DNA from: Streptomyces sp. LUP30
Lineage (GTDB): Bacteria; Actinomycetota; Actinomycetes; Streptomycetales; Streptomycetaceae
Assembly: GCF_001746365.1 (NCBI RefSeq)
Contig: NZ_MJAJ01000031.1
Location: forward strand, 33,567 to 97,566
Direction: 5' to 3'
Length of the DNA: 64,000 nucleotides
This document shows positions 49,879 through 58,728 of the stretch, piece after piece. Below the pieces are notes generated by a model, which was not told where the DNA came from, did not search any database, and saw only the letters and a list, made by a program, of their open reading frames with translations. The position numbers and the translations under genes are program-made. Positions within the stretch are counted from its first letter, which is position 1. The number at the start of each line of letters is the position of its first letter.

Positions 49879-50505
49879 CTAGCGGCGACCGCTCACCCGC
49901 CCCTGCAACAGCCGGGACAGCGCGGAGTGGACGTCGTCCAGGGACCGCTCGGGCTGGAAGGCCTGCCAGTCCAGGGCGGCCACCAGCACCATGCCGACGA
50001 GCGCGGCCGCGGTCAGCTGCACGTCGATCTCGGCGCTGAACTCGCCGTTGTCCACGCCCTCGCGCAGCACTCCCTCGACGACGGCCACCGCCTCCTGCCG
50101 CACGACCATGAGCGTGGACTGCCAGGCCCGGTTGGTGCGCCACAGCTCGGCCACGTACAGCTGCGTGAAGGACGGGTAGCGGTCGATGAAGACCAGGCCG
50201 GCGCGGATCATCGCGTCCAGTGCGTCGACCTTGCTTCCGCCTTTTCGCGCCGTGTCCTCGGCCGCCTCCCGCAGCGAGGCGGTGAGCAGGCCCACGCCGT
50301 GCCGTAGCAGCTCCTCGAAGAGGACCGACTTGCTCGCGAAGTTGTAGTAGACCGTGCCCTTGGCCACGCCGGCGCGTTCGGCGATCTCGTCCACGGTGGT
50401 GGCGGAGAAGCCCTGCTCGGCGATGAGGGTGACGGCCGCCTCGTAGAGCTTCTGCCGGGTGGCCTCGCGGCGGGTGCGGCCGCCCGGGGCGGTGCTGCTT
50501 TCCAT
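49879..50505 (-). CDS. TetR/AcrR-family regulator
   Basis: A 208-residue repressor. The N-terminal helix-turn-helix reads TRQKLYEAAVTLIAEQGF followed by TTVDEIAERAGVAKGTVYYNFASK, then an all-helical ligand domain. It lies directly downstream of the YhgE/Pip-type exporter and its ABC ATPase, both on the same strand, so it probably controls them through the palindrome at 53601-53614. ATG 50505 is used; GTG 50520 is also possible. By this kind of association the ligand may be a lipid or a hydrophobic drug. Confidence 0.92.
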   Translation of the reverse strand: MESSTAPGGRTRREATRQKLYEAAVTLIAEQGFSATTVDEIAERAGVAKGTVYYNFASKSVLFEELLRHGVGLLTASLREAAEDTARKGGSKVDALDAMIRAGLVFIDRYPSFTQLYVAELWRTNRAWQSTLMVVRQEAVAVVEGVLREGVDNGEFSAEIDVQLTAAALVGMVLVAALDWQAFQPERSLDDVHSALSRLLQGRVSGRR

Positions 50506-50549
50506 GGTCCTGATTGTCACAGCAACGCGGCCCCCCTCACGCCCGATCG

Positions 50550-52634
50550 TCACAGGCTCAGCTCCGGGTGCAGTCGGTCCAGGGTCCACACCTGGCGGCG
50601 GTGCGCCGACAGGGCGGTCAGCGCCAGGGCGCCCGCGGTGAACGCGGCGAGCACCGCGCAGGCCTGCCACACCGGCCCCAGACCACCGCCGCTGATGAGC
50701 CTCCTGAGCGCCTCGACGACGTAACTCATCGGCAGGTACGGGTGGACGGCGTTGAAGAACCCGGGGCTGGTCTGCACCGGATAGGTGCCGCCTGCGGACG
50801 TCAGCTGCAGCATCAGCAGCGCCAGGACGAGGATCCGGCCCGCCGCTCCGAAGCGTGCGTTCAGCCACTGCACGAGAGCCGCGAAGCATGCCGCGACCAG
50901 GAACAGGAAGCCCACGGTGCCGGCCGCCCGGACCATCTCCAGGCCGATCGCCCAGTGCAGCACGGCCATCAGCGCCGTCGTCTGCAGCACTCCGACCGCG
51001 ACCACCGGCAGCCAGCCCGCCAGCGCGATCCGCCACGCCGGGGCGCCGGCGGCGAGCGCGCGCCGGTTCATGGGCGCGATCAGCATGTACGCCACCATCG
51101 CGCCCACCCACAGCGACAACGGGATGAAGTACGGGGCGAAACCGGTGCCGTAGTTGGGGGCCTTGTGCTGGTCGTGGGAGGCGAGCTGGACCGGGTCGGC
51201 CATGACGGCGGTGCGCGCGTCGCGCTCCCGGGCGTCGTAGTCGGGGATCCGTCCGGCGCCGTCGTGCAGGCCGTCGGCGAGCTTGCCGGATCCGTCGGAC
51301 AGCTTGAACATGCCGCCGTTGAGGTCCTGGGCGCCCGTCTCCAGTTTGCCGACGCCCGCGTCCAGGTTCTCGGAGCCCGCCTTGGCCGTGCCGAGCGCGG
51401 TGTTGATCTTCTTGGCGCCCTTGGCGACCTTCGCGGCCCCGGTGTTCAGCGCGTTGACCTTGGCCACGGCGTCGTCGAGGTCCTCGGACAGATGCGGGGC
51501 GTCCTCGGCGAGGGACTGCGCCTGCTTCTGCAGGGTGGTGAGGTTCGTGCGGAGCGTCTTCAGGTCGCCGTCCTGGTCGGCGACGAGGGTGTTGACGTCG
51601 TCGGCGACCTTCGCCACGTCGGCGGCCGCGTCCTTGGCCTTCTTCAGATCGGCGCACGCGGGATCGGGCAGCACCGGCGTCTCACAGCGCGCCTCGTACA
51701 CGGCGGCGAGCGTGTCCGAGGCCGTGTGGGCGCCGGTGGCGGCCACCGGGGCGGCCTTCACCAGGGTTTCCAGGTTGTCGTGGATCACCTTCGAGGAGTC
51801 CGCGACCAGTCGGGCGGTGTCACCGATGGTCTTCTCATGGGTCTTGACGAACGGCCCGAGGGCGTCGGCCACCCCGTTGACCTTGTCGGCGAGCTTCTGG
51901 GTGCCGTCCGCGACCTTCTGGGACCCGTCCTGGAGACTGTCGGCGCCCGTGTCGAGCTTCTTCAGCCCCTTCACCAGCTTGCCGCTGCCGTCCTTGGCGT
52001 CGCCCAGACCGTCCGCGAGGTCCTTGGAGCCCTGCTCGGCCTTCCCGATGCCGCCGTTGAGGTCGTCGGCGCCGTCGGCGGCCTTCGCCGTCGCGCCGTG
52101 GATGTCGGAGAACGAGACGAAGATCTTGTCCAGGAAGGTCCGCGAGGCCTTCGTGGACGCGGCCCTGCGCACCTCGCTGAAGACCGTGCGCGAGATCTGC
52201 CCGACGATGTAGTTGTTCGCGTCGTTCGTGCGCACCTGGAGGGCGCTCGTCTCGGGGGCGTCGCCCGAGCTGGAGGCGATCCGCCGGCTGAAGTCGGCCG
52301 GCATGGTGAGCGACAGGTAGTACCTGCCGTCCTCCACGCCCGCGCGTGCCTCGGCGGAGCTCACCTCGTGCCAGTCGAAGACCTTGCTGTCCCGCAGGTT
52401 CTCGGTGATGTCGTCCCCGGCGGTGATCTTCTTGCCCCCGGCGGTCGCCCCCCGGTCGTCGTTGACCAGCGCCACCGGGATGCGGTCGAGCCGGCCGTAG
52501 GGGTCCCAGAAGGACCACAGGTACAGGGCGCCGTACAGCAGGGGCAGCAGCAGGAGCGCGACGAGGGCGGCCCGCGGGAGCCTGCCCCGGCCGAAGCGCC
52601 TGAGCTCAAGCGCGGCGAGTCTCGGCGAACGCAT
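50550..52634 (-). CDS. YhgE/Pip-type ABC-2 membrane transporter
   Basis: A 694-residue membrane protein of the YhgE/Pip family. One N-terminal helix (ALVALLLLPLLYGALYLWSF) is followed by a very long extracytoplasmic region (about 60-480) with heptad-like Gly/Asp/Lys repeats (ADGLGDAKDGSGKL, LDTGADSLQDGS), then five or six C-terminal helices of the ABC-2 permease. The RBS GGAGG precedes ATG 52634; the upstream basic frame is the antisense-like low-complexity tail of the previous gene. Such proteins export type VII-like substrates, lipids or act in phage infection; the substrate here is unknown. Confidence 0.9.
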   Translation of the reverse strand: MRSPRLAALELRRFGRGRLPRAALVALLLLPLLYGALYLWSFWDPYGRLDRIPVALVNDDRGATAGGKKITAGDDITENLRDSKVFDWHEVSSAEARAGVEDGRYYLSLTMPADFSRRIASSSGDAPETSALQVRTNDANNYIVGQISRTVFSEVRRAASTKASRTFLDKIFVSFSDIHGATAKAADGADDLNGGIGKAEQGSKDLADGLGDAKDGSGKLVKGLKKLDTGADSLQDGSQKVADGTQKLADKVNGVADALGPFVKTHEKTIGDTARLVADSSKVIHDNLETLVKAAPVAATGAHTASDTLAAVYEARCETPVLPDPACADLKKAKDAAADVAKVADDVNTLVADQDGDLKTLRTNLTTLQKQAQSLAEDAPHLSEDLDDAVAKVNALNTGAAKVAKGAKKINTALGTAKAGSENLDAGVGKLETGAQDLNGGMFKLSDGSGKLADGLHDGAGRIPDYDARERDARTAVMADPVQLASHDQHKAPNYGTGFAPYFIPLSLWVGAMVAYMLIAPMNRRALAAGAPAWRIALAGWLPVVAVGVLQTTALMAVLHWAIGLEMVRAAGTVGFLFLVAACFAALVQWLNARFGAAGRILVLALLMLQLTSAGGTYPVQTSPGFFNAVHPYLPMSYVVEALRRLISGGGLGPVWQACAVLAAFTAGALALTALSAHRRQVWTLDRLHPELSL

Positions 52635-53571
52635 CGGGCTCCTCCTCTTCCTCTTCCTCCGGGTCGGATTCCGGGTCGGATTCCGGGCCGGCTTCCGGTG
52701 CGGTTTCCGGCGCGGTTTCCGGCGCGGCGTGCGGTCCCGCGTCCGGTCCGGCTTCCTGTTCGTCCTGAGGGGCGGGTTCCGCACCGTCGCGCGGTCCGGC
52801 TTCCTTCCCGCCTCCGGCTTCGCCCTGCGGGCCCGCTCGCCGGTCGCCCTCCGGGCCGGCCGGCCGGTCGCCGCTCGGAACGGCGTCCGCGCCGGTGGTG
52901 ACCGTGACGGCCCCCTGGGGAGCCTCGGCGCACACCGCCAGGACCGTCGTCCCCGCCTCGGCGAGTGACCCGAGCAGTGCCCAGACCTCCGCCCGTTCGG
53001 CCTGCGTCAGCTTCAGGTCGACGTCGTCGACGCCGAGCAGCCGGGGCCGTCCGATGAGCGCCAACGCCACCGACAGCCGCAGCGCCTCGATCCGCTCCAG
53101 GTCGCGCACGGCCGTCCGCGAGCCCTTGGGCAGGGCCTCGCGGTCGAGTCCGGCGGCGGCGAGCGCGGCGTCGATCCGGTGCTCCGCCTCGGCCGCCCGG
53201 TCCGCGCGCGGCCGCACCAGGTCGCGCAGGGAGCCGCCGAACCGCCGCTGCAGCAGCGCCCGTTCGCGCAGATGCTCCTCCACGGTCAGGGCAGGTTCGA
53301 GATCGGTCACACCGGGTACGTGCGCGAGTGCGGCGATGCGACGCACGGCCGCCAGTTGCTTGGGCAGCCGTGCCCCGCCCACGGTCGCCGTCCCCTCGGT
53401 GGCCTTCATCCGCCCGGTGAGGGCGAGCAGCAGGCTCGTGCGACCGGAGCCCGAGGGCCCTTCGATCGCGATCAGCGAGCCGGGCTCCGCATCGACGGCG
53501 ACGTCGCGGAACGCCCAGCCGCGAGGGCCTCGGAGACCGAGGCCGTCGGCTGTGACACCGACTCCGTCCAC
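52606..53571 (-). CDS. Degenerate ABC transporter ATP-binding protein
   Basis: A 321-residue ABC ATPase homologue next to the YhgE-type permease. The P-loop reads GPSGSGRTSLLLAL, with Arg in place of the catalytic lysine; no LSGGQ signature is recognisable in the region DLERIEALRLSVALALIG, and the Walker B line is RLLGVDDVD rather than LLLDEP. The last 100 residues are a low-complexity acidic Pro/Glu/Gly/Asp tail with repeats (PETAPETAPE, ESDPESDPEEEE). GTG 53571 follows GGGGG; the frame continues upstream through the operator. It overlaps the permease start by 29 bases. Confidence 0.82.
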   Translation of the reverse strand: MDGVGVTADGLGLRGPRGWAFRDVAVDAEPGSLIAIEGPSGSGRTSLLLALTGRMKATEGTATVGGARLPKQLAAVRRIAALAHVPGVTDLEPALTVEEHLRERALLQRRFGGSLRDLVRPRADRAAEAEHRIDAALAAAGLDREALPKGSRTAVRDLERIEALRLSVALALIGRPRLLGVDDVDLKLTQAERAEVWALLGSLAEAGTTVLAVCAEAPQGAVTVTTGADAVPSGDRPAGPEGDRRAGPQGEAGGGKEAGPRDGAEPAPQDEQEAGPDAGPHAAPETAPETAPEAGPESDPESDPEEEEEEEPDAFAETRRA

Positions 53572-53600
53572 TGGTTCCCCCCTGGATCCACTGTTTTTGA

Positions 53601-53614
53601 ACTGACTGGTCAGT
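53601..53614. promoter_or_regulatory. Candidate TetR operator upstream of exporter operon
   Basis: ACTGAC-TG-GTCAGT, a perfect inverted repeat in an AT-rich stretch flanked by TTTTTGA and GCAAAAA, 30 bases before the ABC ATPase start. It differs at one base from 21272-21285 upstream of the acyl-CoA ligase. Confidence 0.65.
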
Positions 53615-53746
53615 GCAAAAACTAGCCCGAACCTTCGATCGAAGCAAAAGCCCAGGTCGGAACGGATTGTCAGTGGCATACCGCACGATGGGGGCATACG
53701 GCAGCCCGTATCGGACGTGCCGTCACACGACGACAGGAGGTTCGTC

Positions 53747-54310
53747 ATGGCCACCTACCACGCAGCCGCCGCACAACGGCGCCGCGCCACCGGCCCTGCC
53801 CCCTCACTGACCGGCCCCGCGAGCGATGTGCACCCCGTGCTGCGCCGCACCACGGCCCCGCCCGCCGCCCTCGACCTGCTCGCCCAGGCCCGCGCCGGGC
53901 TGGACGAGGCGGCCGTCCTCGAAACCCCCAACGAGCGCTACGCCACAGCTCATCTGGCAGCTCTGCGCACCGCGGCCGCCGTGCTCGCCGCCCGGGGCCG
54001 CCCGGAGCCCTCGCCCCGCCGCCGGGCCCGTATCCGCAGCGCCTGGGAGGTGCTTCCCGAGATAGCGCCCGAACTCACCGAGTGGAGCGCGCTGTTCGCC
54101 TCCGGAGCCCGGCGCCGCGCCCGGGCCGAGGCCGGTATCCAGGGCGCGGCCAACCGCCGGGACGCCGACGACCTGATACGCGACGTGGCGATGTTCCTGC
54201 GTCTCGTCGAGCGGATGCTGGTGCTCCAGCCGGTCCTGCCGCAGCCGCGTCAGGACGAGGGCGACCCGGGCGGCCGGGGAGCGGGCCGCGACCTCCCGGA
54301 CGCGGGCTGA
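53747..54310 (+). CDS. HEPN-like protein (SAV_6107 type)
   Basis: A 187-residue, mostly helical protein resembling the SAV_6107 family assigned to the HEPN fold: LDLLAQARAGLDEAAVLETPNERYATAHLAALRTAAAVLA, with the later RRRARAEAGIQGAANRRDADDLIRDVAMFLRLVERML, quoted here as the pieces ATAHLAALRTAAAVLAARG and DDLIRDVAMFLRLVE. The RNase motif RxxxxH of toxic HEPN proteins is not evident, so catalysis is doubtful. AGGAGG precedes ATG 53747. It diverges from the ABC exporter operon. Function unknown. Confidence 0.75.
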   Translation: MATYHAAAAQRRRATGPAPSLTGPASDVHPVLRRTTAPPAALDLLAQARAGLDEAAVLETPNERYATAHLAALRTAAAVLAARGRPEPSPRRRARIRSAWEVLPEIAPELTEWSALFASGARRRARAEAGIQGAANRRDADDLIRDVAMFLRLVERMLVLQPVLPQPRQDEGDPGGRGAGRDLPDAG

Positions 54311-54591
54311 CATGGTCCCGCGTCCCTGCTCACGTCCGTCGGCCGGGCCCGCCGGGCCGGCCTTTCGGCGAGGTCCGCCGATGCGCTGTGCCGCCGGGGT
54401 ACGCGTCCGTGACCGGCCGAGGCGGCGCAGGCCGGTCGCGTGACCGGCAGGACGCCGGAGGCAATAGGGTGGAAGGCGCCTGAAGCCTTCCCTCCGTCCG
54501 TCCGCCCGCGCGCCGGTCCGGACCAGCTCGGGGAGGCAGCCCGTTCGCTCCGCCGCGCAAGAGGCGGTGCCGCGCCGAGGAGTCAACTGCC

Positions 54592-55419
54592 GTGTCGGAC
54601 CCGATGCGCCCGCCCGTCTCCCACCCCGGCCCTCAGCCGACGCCGTCACGCTCAGGCCCCTCCCGGTCCCGGGCCTCGCTGCGTACCGCCGTGGTCTGGG
54701 AGGTTCTGCGCGACGCCCTCGAACGCCGGGTCAAGGCGACCGGCCGTGAGTCGCTGGACGTGCTCGACACCGGGGGCGGCAGCGGCAACTTCGCGGTGCC
54801 CGTGGCTCTCCTCGGTCACCGGGTCACGGTCGTCGACCCCAGCCCCAACGCGCTGTTCGCCCTGGAGCGACGCACCGCCGAGGCGGGCGTGGCCGACCGG
54901 GTGAGGGGCGTCCAGGGCGATGTCCACGGCCTCTTCGACGTGGTCGAGCGCGGCGGCTACGACGCAGTGCTGTGCCACGGCGTCCTGGAGTACGTCGACG
55001 ACCCGGCCGGCGGCGTCCGCAACGCGGTCGCCGCGCTGCGTGCCGAGGGCGTCCTCAGCCTCCTCGCCGCCGGCCTCGGCGGCGCGGTGCTCGCGCGCGC
55101 CCTGGCGGGCCACTTCAAGGAGGCCCGGCAGGCGCTCACCGCACCCGACGGCCGCTGGGGCGAGGGCGACCCCGTGCCGCGGCGCTTCACCGCCGAGCAG
55201 CTCACCGAGCTCGTCGAGAGCACGGGCCTCGTGGTGGGGGCCGTGCACGGTGTGCGCGTCTTCGCCGACCTCGTGCCCGGCGTCCTCGTGGACACCGAGC
55301 CCGGAGCGCTGGAAGCCCTGCTGAAGCTGGAGGAGGCCGCCGCCGAACTCCCCGCCTTCCATGCCGTCGCCACCCAGCTGCATGTGCTGGGTGAGGCACG
55401 GGGGGCCGCGGAGAGCTGA
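54592..55419 (+). CDS. Class I SAM-dependent methyltransferase
   Basis: A 275-residue Rossmann-fold methyltransferase. The SAM-binding motif I is VLDTGGGSGNFAVPVALLGH, motif II VTVVDPSPNAL, and post-motif VLCHGVLEYVDDP fits the family of small-molecule methyltransferases. The first 35 residues are Pro/Ser-rich. GTG 54592 follows GAGGAG. Acceptor unknown. About 280 bases separate it from the HEPN gene; a TAGGGT box at 54465-54470 could be its -10. Confidence 0.9.
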   Translation: MSDPMRPPVSHPGPQPTPSRSGPSRSRASLRTAVVWEVLRDALERRVKATGRESLDVLDTGGGSGNFAVPVALLGHRVTVVDPSPNALFALERRTAEAGVADRVRGVQGDVHGLFDVVERGGYDAVLCHGVLEYVDDPAGGVRNAVAALRAEGVLSLLAAGLGGAVLARALAGHFKEARQALTAPDGRWGEGDPVPRRFTAEQLTELVESTGLVVGAVHGVRVFADLVPGVLVDTEPGALEALLKLEEAAAELPAFHAVATQLHVLGEARGAAES

Positions 55420-55503
55420 GCGCCTCCCGGGACGTACCGCTGATCAGGGGCTTGGCAGCGCATGGAGTACGCCACAGGCCCCCCGTTCGGCCGCCGTGCG
55501 CCG

Positions 55504-55509
55504 TATGAT
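55504..55509 (+). promoter_or_regulatory. -10-like TATGAT upstream of DUF3040 gene
   Basis: A consensus-like TATGAT 187 bases before GTG 55696. No clear -35. It implies a long leader. Confidence 0.35.
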
Positions 55510-55695
55510 CGAGGGAGACCGCCCGGCATGACGGGCCGGCTGCCGGGGAATGGAATCCTCAGCGAGCCGGGACGTCCATGACGGGCGTCGGTTGGCCAAT
55601 TGGCGTAGAGGGGCGGGTTTCACGGGGGCGATTCCCCGCCTATCCTGAAGGGACCCCCCGGGTCGCCCCGGCGACTGCACGATGAGGAGGACTCC

Positions 55696-56100
55696 GTGCC
55701 GCTCTCGGAGCACGAGCAGCGCATGCTCGAGCAGATGGAGCGAGCGCTGTACGCCGAAGATCCCAAGTTCGCGTCGGCGCTCGAGGGAAGCGGGCTGCGT
55801 ACGTACACCCGGCGTCGGGTCTACCAGGCGGTCGCGGGCTTCCTCGTGGGAATCGCGCTCCTCATGGCCGGTATGGTCGCCAAGCAGGTGTGGCTGAGCG
55901 TGGTCGGCTTCCTCGTGATGCTGGGCTGCGCGGTGCTGGCCGTCACCGGCTGGCGCAAAGCCCCCAAGCCCGGTGAACAGCCCGCGGCGGGAGCCACAGG
56001 AACCCCGCCGACACGCGGTCAGGTCAGGCAGAAGCGCTCGATGATGGACCGGATCGAGCAGCGCTGGCAGCGCCGCCGTGACGAACAGGGCGGTCGCTGA
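55696..56100 (+). CDS. DUF3040 membrane protein
   Basis: A 134-residue protein: N-terminal MPLSEHEQRMLEQMERALYAEDPKF is the hallmark of the actinobacterial DUF3040 family, followed by two membrane helices (VAGFLVGIALLMAGMVA and WLSVVGFLVMLGCAVLAV) and a basic cytoplasmic tail. Function unknown; the family often neighbours cell-division genes. GTG 55696 has AGGAGG. A strong terminator follows. Confidence 0.92.
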   Translation: MPLSEHEQRMLEQMERALYAEDPKFASALEGSGLRTYTRRRVYQAVAGFLVGIALLMAGMVAKQVWLSVVGFLVMLGCAVLAVTGWRKAPKPGEQPAAGATGTPPTRGQVRQKRSMMDRIEQRWQRRRDEQGGR

Positions 56101-56117
56101 CACCGCCGAACACGGAC

Positions 56118-56168
56118 ATGGTTGAGGGGGTGACCACCCGGCCGGGTGGTCACCCCCTCAACCATTTT
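56118..56168. terminator. Bidirectional terminator between DUF3040 and transglutaminase genes
   Basis: Perfect 22-bp stem (56118-56139 with 56144-56165), loop GGCC, then TTTT. It separates convergent genes. Confidence 0.92.
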
Positions 56169-56226
56169 CCGCTGTCCCCCGGTTCCCCGGCCTCCCAGCC
56201 CCCGGCTGATCAGCCGACCCCGCTGA

Positions 56227-58728
56227 TCAGCCGCTCTGCTGGCCGGACGGCCGGCGCACCAGCGCCGTCAGCCGGGCCGTCCAGGACGTCCTCAGGGCCG
56301 TCCAGCGGTCCGCGAGGTCCCAGAGGGCGCGGACGGCCGAGCGCGGGGCCACGACGGCCCGCACCCGCGCGGTCCAGTCGGCCTTCTCCTGCAGTGCCGC
56401 CCGCACCGTGCGGACCTCGTCGGCCAGCCCCGCCTCCGCCCTCGGCTCCGGGGCGTACAGCACCTGCTCCACCGCGCCCGCGACCCGGTGCACCGAACGG
56501 TCCGCCGACTCGTCCAGCCCTCCGATCCGGACGATCCGCGCCGCCGCCCGCCGGGGGGTCAGCGCCTCGTCCGGCTCGATGCCGAAGTCCCAGGCCGTGT
56601 CGGTGAGCTCGCGCCACACCGCCAGGACGTGCCCGACGGCGGCCGCTCCGGCCTCCCCCTCGGGCTCGTCCAGCAGGACGGCCGGCTCGGCCCCGTTCGC
56701 GGCCTCACCGCCCGCGCCCGCCTTGTCGCGCCGGCCCGGGGGAGCGCCGGCGGCCGCCGCGGAGTGCTGGGCGGACGCCAGCCGTGCCGAACGCCGCCTC
56801 AGCCGCCACAACATCGGCAGCATCGGCAGGACGAGCACCGCGCCTCCCAGCAGCGTCCAGGTGGCGATCTGGTACCAGGGGGTGCCGACGCCGCCGTCTC
56901 CCGACCGGCCCACCGGCAACGCCCCGGCGCAGTCGTCGAGCTTCTTCTCCCGGGCCGAGCAGCCGGCGCTCGCCGAGGGCGCGTTCGACGGCGCGGCGTC
57001 CGCCGAGGCCGAGGCCTGCGGCGCCGAGGGGAGGGCCGCGCCCGGGGAGTCCGGCACGGTGTACGTGGGCGTGGTGCCACGGGTCGGGGTCGGCTCGAAC
57101 CGGGTCCAGCCCACACCCTCGAAATACAGCTCCGGCCAGGCGTGCGCGTCCTTCAGGCCCACCGCCACCGAACCGTCCGCCTGCGGAGAGCCCGGCGCGA
57201 AGCCCACGGCGACCCGCGCCGGTATGCCCAGGGTGCGGGCCATCGCCGCCATCGCGAACGAGAAGTGCACGCAGAAGCCCTGCTTGTCCCGCAGGAAGCG
57301 GGCGATCGCGTTCGGGCCGCTGCCGACCTCGACCTGGGTGTCGTACTCGAAGCCGCCCGTCACCGCGAAGTAGTCCTGGAGCTTGACCGCCTTCTCATAG
57401 TCGTTCGCGGCGCCCTTGGTGATCTCCCGGGCCTGCTGGGTCACCACCGACGGCAGGGAGTCCGGGACCCTGGTGTAGTCGCGGCGGATCGAGTCCGGGG
57501 CGTCCTGCGCCGCCGCCAGCTGCTCCGCCGTCGGCTGCACGTCCAGGCTCTTCACCTGGTACGTCTTGCCGCTGGTGTTCTGGCCGTGGTCGCCGACCAG
57601 GGTCATGCCGACCGGCTCGTACCGCCAGTTGCCCTTGATCTGCACGCCGCTGGGCGGGTAGGGCATCGGGAGCCAGTCCTGGGCGTAACCGTCGGCGGCC
57701 GCGATCCGGGTGGTGATCTCCGTGCGCTTGACGTCGGGACCCAGCCCGGTGGGCGAGGGGAAGTCGTCGGGCACGGCGACGATGTGGCGCTTGGCCGGCC
57801 TCCACGTCGTGCCGTCGAAGTCGTCCAGCGAGACGATCCGCAGATACATGTCGGAGATGTCGGTGGTGTTGGTGCGCAACGTCAGGACCGTCTGGTCCTC
57901 GTCCACGTTCAGGCTGTCACGCAGCGACACCAGCGGGTTCACCGCGGAGATCGTGCCTCCGCCGCCGTTGCCCGCGCCCACGCCGGCGCCGGTCGCCCCG
58001 AGCAGGCCGCCCTGTATCGCCGGCAGCGGCAGCAGCGGCACCACGAGGGCGACGCCCAGCGCGGCCATCCCGATGCGCCGGCCGGTGCGCACCGGGGCGA
58101 CCGGGCCGGGCTGTCCGCCCGGGCCGCGCCCGGACCCGCCGAACACGCGCCCCCACTGCGAGAGCCGCTCCCGGCCCTCGGCGAGCAGCAGGAGCAGATA
58201 ACCGGCCGCGGCGAACAGGAACCACAGCCAGTCGGCCGCCCCGTCGGACAGGCCCGCGGCGACCGAGTACAGCGCCAGCAGAGGCAGACCGGCCGGAGCC
58301 GCGTTGCGGAACGTCACCGCGAGGGTGTCGACCGCCAGGCCGATCACCAGCACCGCGCCGATCACCATCAGCCGGATGCCGTCGGACAGCGGGGCCGGGA
58401 TCGCGTACCGCCCCACGTCGTCGGCGCCGGCCTGGAGCAGATCCCCGAAGTGGCGGAAGGCCTCCGGGCCGGGGATCAGACCGACGAGCGCGTGCCCGCG
58501 GGCGAAGACCAGGGTCAGCATCACCAGGGTGACCAGCGCCTGCACCGCTACGGTCAGCGGCCGGGCCAGCGGGACCCGGCGGGCCGCGGCGCCCGCTCCC
58601 GACTGGATCGCCAGCATGAACGCCGCCTGCACCAGCCAGGTCGCCGGGTCCACCAGGGGCAGCAGGGCGCACGACGCCATCAGCGTGGCCGCCGCCGAGC
58701 ACAGCGTCAGCCGAGCACGCCCGCTCAT
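56227..58728 (-). CDS. Transglutaminase-like membrane protein (TgpA type)
   Basis: An 833-residue membrane protein: about seven N-terminal helices (1-265), an extracytoplasmic domain with the transglutaminase-like core, one later helix (about 640-660) and a DUF4129 cytoplasmic tail. The catalytic Cys is in GFCVHFSFAM and the His in DAHAWPELYF; the third residue is in WTRFEPTP, where Glu stands in place of the usual Asp. Such proteins form an operon with MoxR and DUF58. ATG 58728 overlaps the DUF58 stop by four bases. Confidence 0.9.
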   Translation of the reverse strand: MSGRARLTLCSAAATLMASCALLPLVDPATWLVQAAFMLAIQSGAGAAARRVPLARPLTVAVQALVTLVMLTLVFARGHALVGLIPGPEAFRHFGDLLQAGADDVGRYAIPAPLSDGIRLMVIGAVLVIGLAVDTLAVTFRNAAPAGLPLLALYSVAAGLSDGAADWLWFLFAAAGYLLLLLAEGRERLSQWGRVFGGSGRGPGGQPGPVAPVRTGRRIGMAALGVALVVPLLPLPAIQGGLLGATGAGVGAGNGGGGTISAVNPLVSLRDSLNVDEDQTVLTLRTNTTDISDMYLRIVSLDDFDGTTWRPAKRHIVAVPDDFPSPTGLGPDVKRTEITTRIAAADGYAQDWLPMPYPPSGVQIKGNWRYEPVGMTLVGDHGQNTSGKTYQVKSLDVQPTAEQLAAAQDAPDSIRRDYTRVPDSLPSVVTQQAREITKGAANDYEKAVKLQDYFAVTGGFEYDTQVEVGSGPNAIARFLRDKQGFCVHFSFAMAAMARTLGIPARVAVGFAPGSPQADGSVAVGLKDAHAWPELYFEGVGWTRFEPTPTRGTTPTYTVPDSPGAALPSAPQASASADAAPSNAPSASAGCSAREKKLDDCAGALPVGRSGDGGVGTPWYQIATWTLLGGAVLVLPMLPMLWRLRRRSARLASAQHSAAAAGAPPGRRDKAGAGGEAANGAEPAVLLDEPEGEAGAAAVGHVLAVWRELTDTAWDFGIEPDEALTPRRAAARIVRIGGLDESADRSVHRVAGAVEQVLYAPEPRAEAGLADEVRTVRAALQEKADWTARVRAVVAPRSAVRALWDLADRWTALRTSWTARLTALVRRPSGQQSG

